From positions 1,984,001 through 2,048,000 of the forward strand of contig NZ_CP101134.1 of NCBI RefSeq assembly GCF_024296865.1: a stretch of DNA of 64,000 bases. Reading direction: 5' to 3'. A program made the position numbers and the translations under genes. The notes below the pieces were generated by a model, which was not told the DNA's origin, did no database searches, and worked only from the letters and a program-made list of their open reading frames with translations. Source of the DNA: Sphingobacterium sp. LZ7M1 (GTDB lineage: Bacteria; Bacteroidota; Bacteroidia; Sphingobacteriales; Sphingobacteriaceae). Of this stretch, positions 62,188 to 64,000 are shown piece by piece (positions within the stretch are counted from its first letter, which is position 1; each line of letters starts with the position of its first letter).

Positions 62188-62326
62188 TCTTCGTTACTTT
62201 TAGAGCCCAAAAGTAACCAAAACCAAACCGACAAAGGAGCTCACGGACACCAATTTTCTTCGTTACTTTTGAAGCCCAAAAGTAACCAAACCGACGAAGG
62301 AGCTCACGGATACCAAAAACAACTCG
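62188..62326. repeat. tandem 69-base repeat, two units with an internal hairpin
   Basis: Each unit begins CTTCGTTACTTTT, has the complementary AAAAGTAAC 7-8 bases further on (62193-62201/62209-62217 and 62262-62270/62278-62286), and continues CCAAACCGAC-AAGGAGCTCACGG. The units differ by a few substitutions and a 5-6 base length change. Confidence 0.75.
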
Positions 62327-63063
62327 AATCCGTAAAGGCTTCGGCTCATTTAAGATGGCTTTTCGCACAATCATCTGCACATGAAAAGAACGCCTTGTTG
62401 TCGGGAATATCTTCCTTCAAAATTCTCCTTTAGATGGAGAATTTTTTGAAAGCATTCCAAGGCCAATCCCATCGCAGGGCAACGGCATTCTTTCCATTTT
62501 TCCGCCATTGGAAATGAGCCGGAGGCTAAAGGGCTTCCTTCGGAAGGATAATGTATATTTATATATTTTGAGAAACCCCCAGAGGGGGTGGAATCTTTGT
62601 AGAAGTTGGATGTTTGAAATGGCCAACCCCTAGCGAGGGTGGAATATTTTTCCATATATTTTTTATTTTATACGGGTCTAAAAAGAAAAAAAATAGTTTG
62701 CTCATCTTACGATTTGGCAATGACAACGATCCTTAAAAAAATAAAAAAATAGATTCTTCGTTTCACTCTGAATCCCTCTTTTTCGCATTTTGATTCTGAA
62801 CGATTAGTGAAGAATCTGTACGGTTCTCCTCCAACAGGTCCTGTCATGCTGCACCACAGGTGCAGGAACTGTACGCTAATGCAATGATTCCCAAAAATTG
62901 GTTTGGAATGTTCCGAGATCCTTCCTGCGTCAGGATGACCGGCTTAGCATTATAAAAGGTATGTTACAGATCCTTCCTTCTTTAGGATGAAGCAGATAAT
63001 ATGTGGCGGGCTATGCAATAGTCCCTACGCAAATTTGTATTAAAACCGCATTCAATGGTTTAC

Positions 63064-63146
63064 GATCTTGGTCTATCCTCCCATCCATTCAATCCTGGTT
63101 CTTCCCCAGATCTTGGCCTATCCTCTTATCCCTTTCATCCTGGTTC
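63064..63146 (-). repeat. two AACCAGGAT repeat units
   Basis: On the minus strand both units read GAACCAGGAT..AATGGATGGGAGGAT or AAGGGATAAGAGGAT, then CCAAGATC. They are diverged relatives of the units at 28107-28282. Confidence 0.75.
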
Positions 63147-63293
63147 AAACCTCCGGCGGGTGAGCCTGTCTAATCCAAAACCACCCCTTTTTAACACTCA
63201 GAAATCTAAAAAAATAGGATTATGGTAGATTTGAATAAGGGAATAGGTGTTTATTGATAAAATCACAATTATTTGAAATGTTTCTGACAAATT

Positions 63294-63327
63294 TATTCGC
63301 TATAATATAAAGCGAATATTAATTTTG
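63294..63327 (+). promoter_or_regulatory. mqo promoter with inverted repeat
   Basis: TAATTTTG (63320-63327) fits TAnnTTTG, 17 bases before the mqo ATG. An inverted repeat TATTCGCT (63294-63301) and AGCGAATA (63311-63318) lies directly upstream, covering the region where a -33 element would sit; no TTG was found there. Confidence 0.5.
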
Positions 63328-63344
63328 TATTTCATTTAAAAACC

Positions 63345-64000
63345 ATGGGTAAGAAAACAAAAAAAACGGAGGTTGACGTCGTTCTGATTGGTGGAGGCAT
63401 CATGAGCGCGACGTTAGGTACGTTAATTAATGAGCTGAGTCCAGATATTAATATTGAGATTATCGAGCGTTTGGATGTTGTTGCTGCAGAGAGTTCAGAT
63501 GCGTGGAATAATGCCGGTACAGGTCACTCGGCACTTTGTGAACTAAACTATACACCAGAGCAGCCTGATGGAAGTGTGAAAATTGATAAGGCAATCAGTA
63601 TTGCTGAACAATATGAGATTTCCAAGCAGTTTTGGTCTTACCTAGTAGAGAAGAATATTATCAAGAACCCTAATCATTTTATCCGCCGCGTTCCGCATAT
63701 GTCGGCCGTTTTTGGCGATAGAGATGTGCAGTTCTTGAAGACCAGATTTGAGACCATGACCAAACAAAATCTATTCAAAGGTATGGAGTATACCGAGGAT
63801 AAAACTTTGTTGAATGAATGGGTTCCCTTGATGATGGAAGGCAGGTCAGCTGATGAGGCTATTGCTGCTACAAAAATGGATATCGGTACTGATGTGAACT
63901 TCGGTGCTTTGACCAGAGATTTGATTACTTACTTGGATGGAAAAGACAATATCAAGTTGTCCTTGAACCAAGAAGTTAAAGATATTGACCGTGAGGATGA
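63345..64000 (+). CDS. mqo: malate:quinone oxidoreductase (5' part)
   Basis: The first 218 codons of a gene that runs off the window. The product starts with basic MGKKTKKTE, then VDVVLIGGGIMSATLG, the FAD dinucleotide-binding motif of Mqo, followed by DAWNNAGTGHSALCELNYTP, a hallmark of this family. Mqo oxidises malate to oxaloacetate and passes the electrons to menaquinone at the inner membrane. The start codon follows a TAnnTTTG box by 17 bases. It fits with the menaquinone genes elsewhere in the window. Confidence 0.93.
   Translation, partial: MGKKTKKTEVDVVLIGGGIMSATLGTLINELSPDINIEIIERLDVVAAESSDAWNNAGTGHSALCELNYTPEQPDGSVKIDKAISIAEQYEISKQFWSYLVEKNIIKNPNHFIRRVPHMSAVFGDRDVQFLKTRFETMTKQNLFKGMEYTEDKTLLNEWVPLMMEGRSADEAIAATKMDIGTDVNFGALTRDLITYLDGKDNIKLSLNQEVKDIDRED

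Larger units (their letters stand above)
61954..63344. other. 1.4-kb gene-free repeat cluster between fabG and mqo
   Basis: No credible gene: the few open frames are short, run through repeats or are in conflict with each other. The stretch contains a tandem pair with GTTACTTTT hairpins (62188-62326), a hairpin followed by T (62419-62445), two related GGGGTGGAAT hairpins (62572-62598 and 62622-62651), diverged GACGCAGGAAGGATC units on the minus strand (around 62909-62945 and 62970-62992), a GGGCTAT hairpin (63008-63025) and two AACCAGGAT units (63064-63146). The mqo promoter lies at the right end. Confidence 0.7.

Noticed and set aside
61895..62380. Minus-strand frame of 161 codons overlapping the start of fabG
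   Set aside because: It runs through the tandem 69-base repeat, overlaps a conserved gene in another frame and has no recognisable domain or promoter.
62149..62655. Three short frames (62149-62433 plus, 62371-62655 minus, 62417-62626 minus)
   Set aside because: They overlap each other on both strands and are made of repeats and hairpins; no protein features are visible.

Overview
The window comes from a chromosome of the Bacteroidota, most likely a member of the Sphingobacteriaceae close to Sphingobacterium or Pedobacter. The reasons are: TAnnTTTG-type (-7) promoter elements in front of many genes, often with a TTG/TTTG element about 18-19 bases upstream; almost no Shine-Dalgarno sequences; families typical of the phylum (DUF4783, DUF6428, ABC permease/M1 peptidase fusion, outer-membrane DUF3575, TonB-dependent receptor, futalosine-type menaquinone genes, RNase Y next to ZapA); and families of short intergenic repeats. 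No tRNA, rRNA, insertion sequence, prophage or CRISPR array was seen.

Layout. 0.1-3 kb: DUF4783 protein, nadC, plsY, M48 lipoprotein. 3.2-7.8 kb: ABC exporter whose permease is fused to an M1-type peptidase. 7.9-13.3 kb: AAA ATPase, NhaC-type antiporter, a 29-codon membrane peptide gene with its own promoter and terminator, an AGCS amino-acid symporter and two lipoproteins. 13.6-19.9 kb: ABC-F factor, GMC oxidoreductase with its Tat-exported small subunit, NUDIX hydrolase, pyrE. 20.0-25.9 kb: a copper-handling locus (two single-pass CxGxC proteins, a YtkA/FixH-like lipoprotein, an OprC-like TonB receptor carrying a CxxxM and an HxM motif, an MbnP-like lipoprotein and an MbnH-like di-heme peroxidase). 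26-38 kb: exonuclease, trxB, DUF3575 barrel, HAD phosphatase, methyltransferase, pheT, coiled-coil protein, zapA, a candidate 6S RNA and rny. 36.6-44.7 kb: two-component system plus a CusCBA/CzcCBA-type RND metal efflux operon. 44.8-52.7 kb: phosphodiesterase-alkaline phosphatase fusion, LURP-one protein, ArsR/DUF6428 pair, acetyltransferase, tyrA plus aminotransferase, LacI regulator. 52.8-61.9 kb: MsbA-like exporter, mqnE-phosphatase-mqnA, rhodanese-thioredoxin, PhnA-like protein, zinc peptidase, LuxE-like protein, fabG. 61.95-63.3 kb is a gene-free repeat cluster, and mqo runs off the right edge.

How the genes work together. The most interesting part is metal biology. The 20-26 kb locus looks like a copper acquisition and maturation system (outer-membrane import by an OprC-type receptor, binding and tryptophan oxidation by an MbnP/MbnH pair). 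The 36.6-44.7 kb locus looks like its opposite, a metal efflux pump. A 20-bp direct-repeat motif occurs in front of the response regulator and again, exactly reverse-complemented, in front of the efflux genes. An ArsR repressor gene and its DUF6428 neighbour carry the same 16-bp inverted repeat upstream. The intergenic DNA holds several repeat families, including a composite element found twice with its parts in the same order. Starts were moved from the longest open frame wherever a promoter element or family comparison argued for it.
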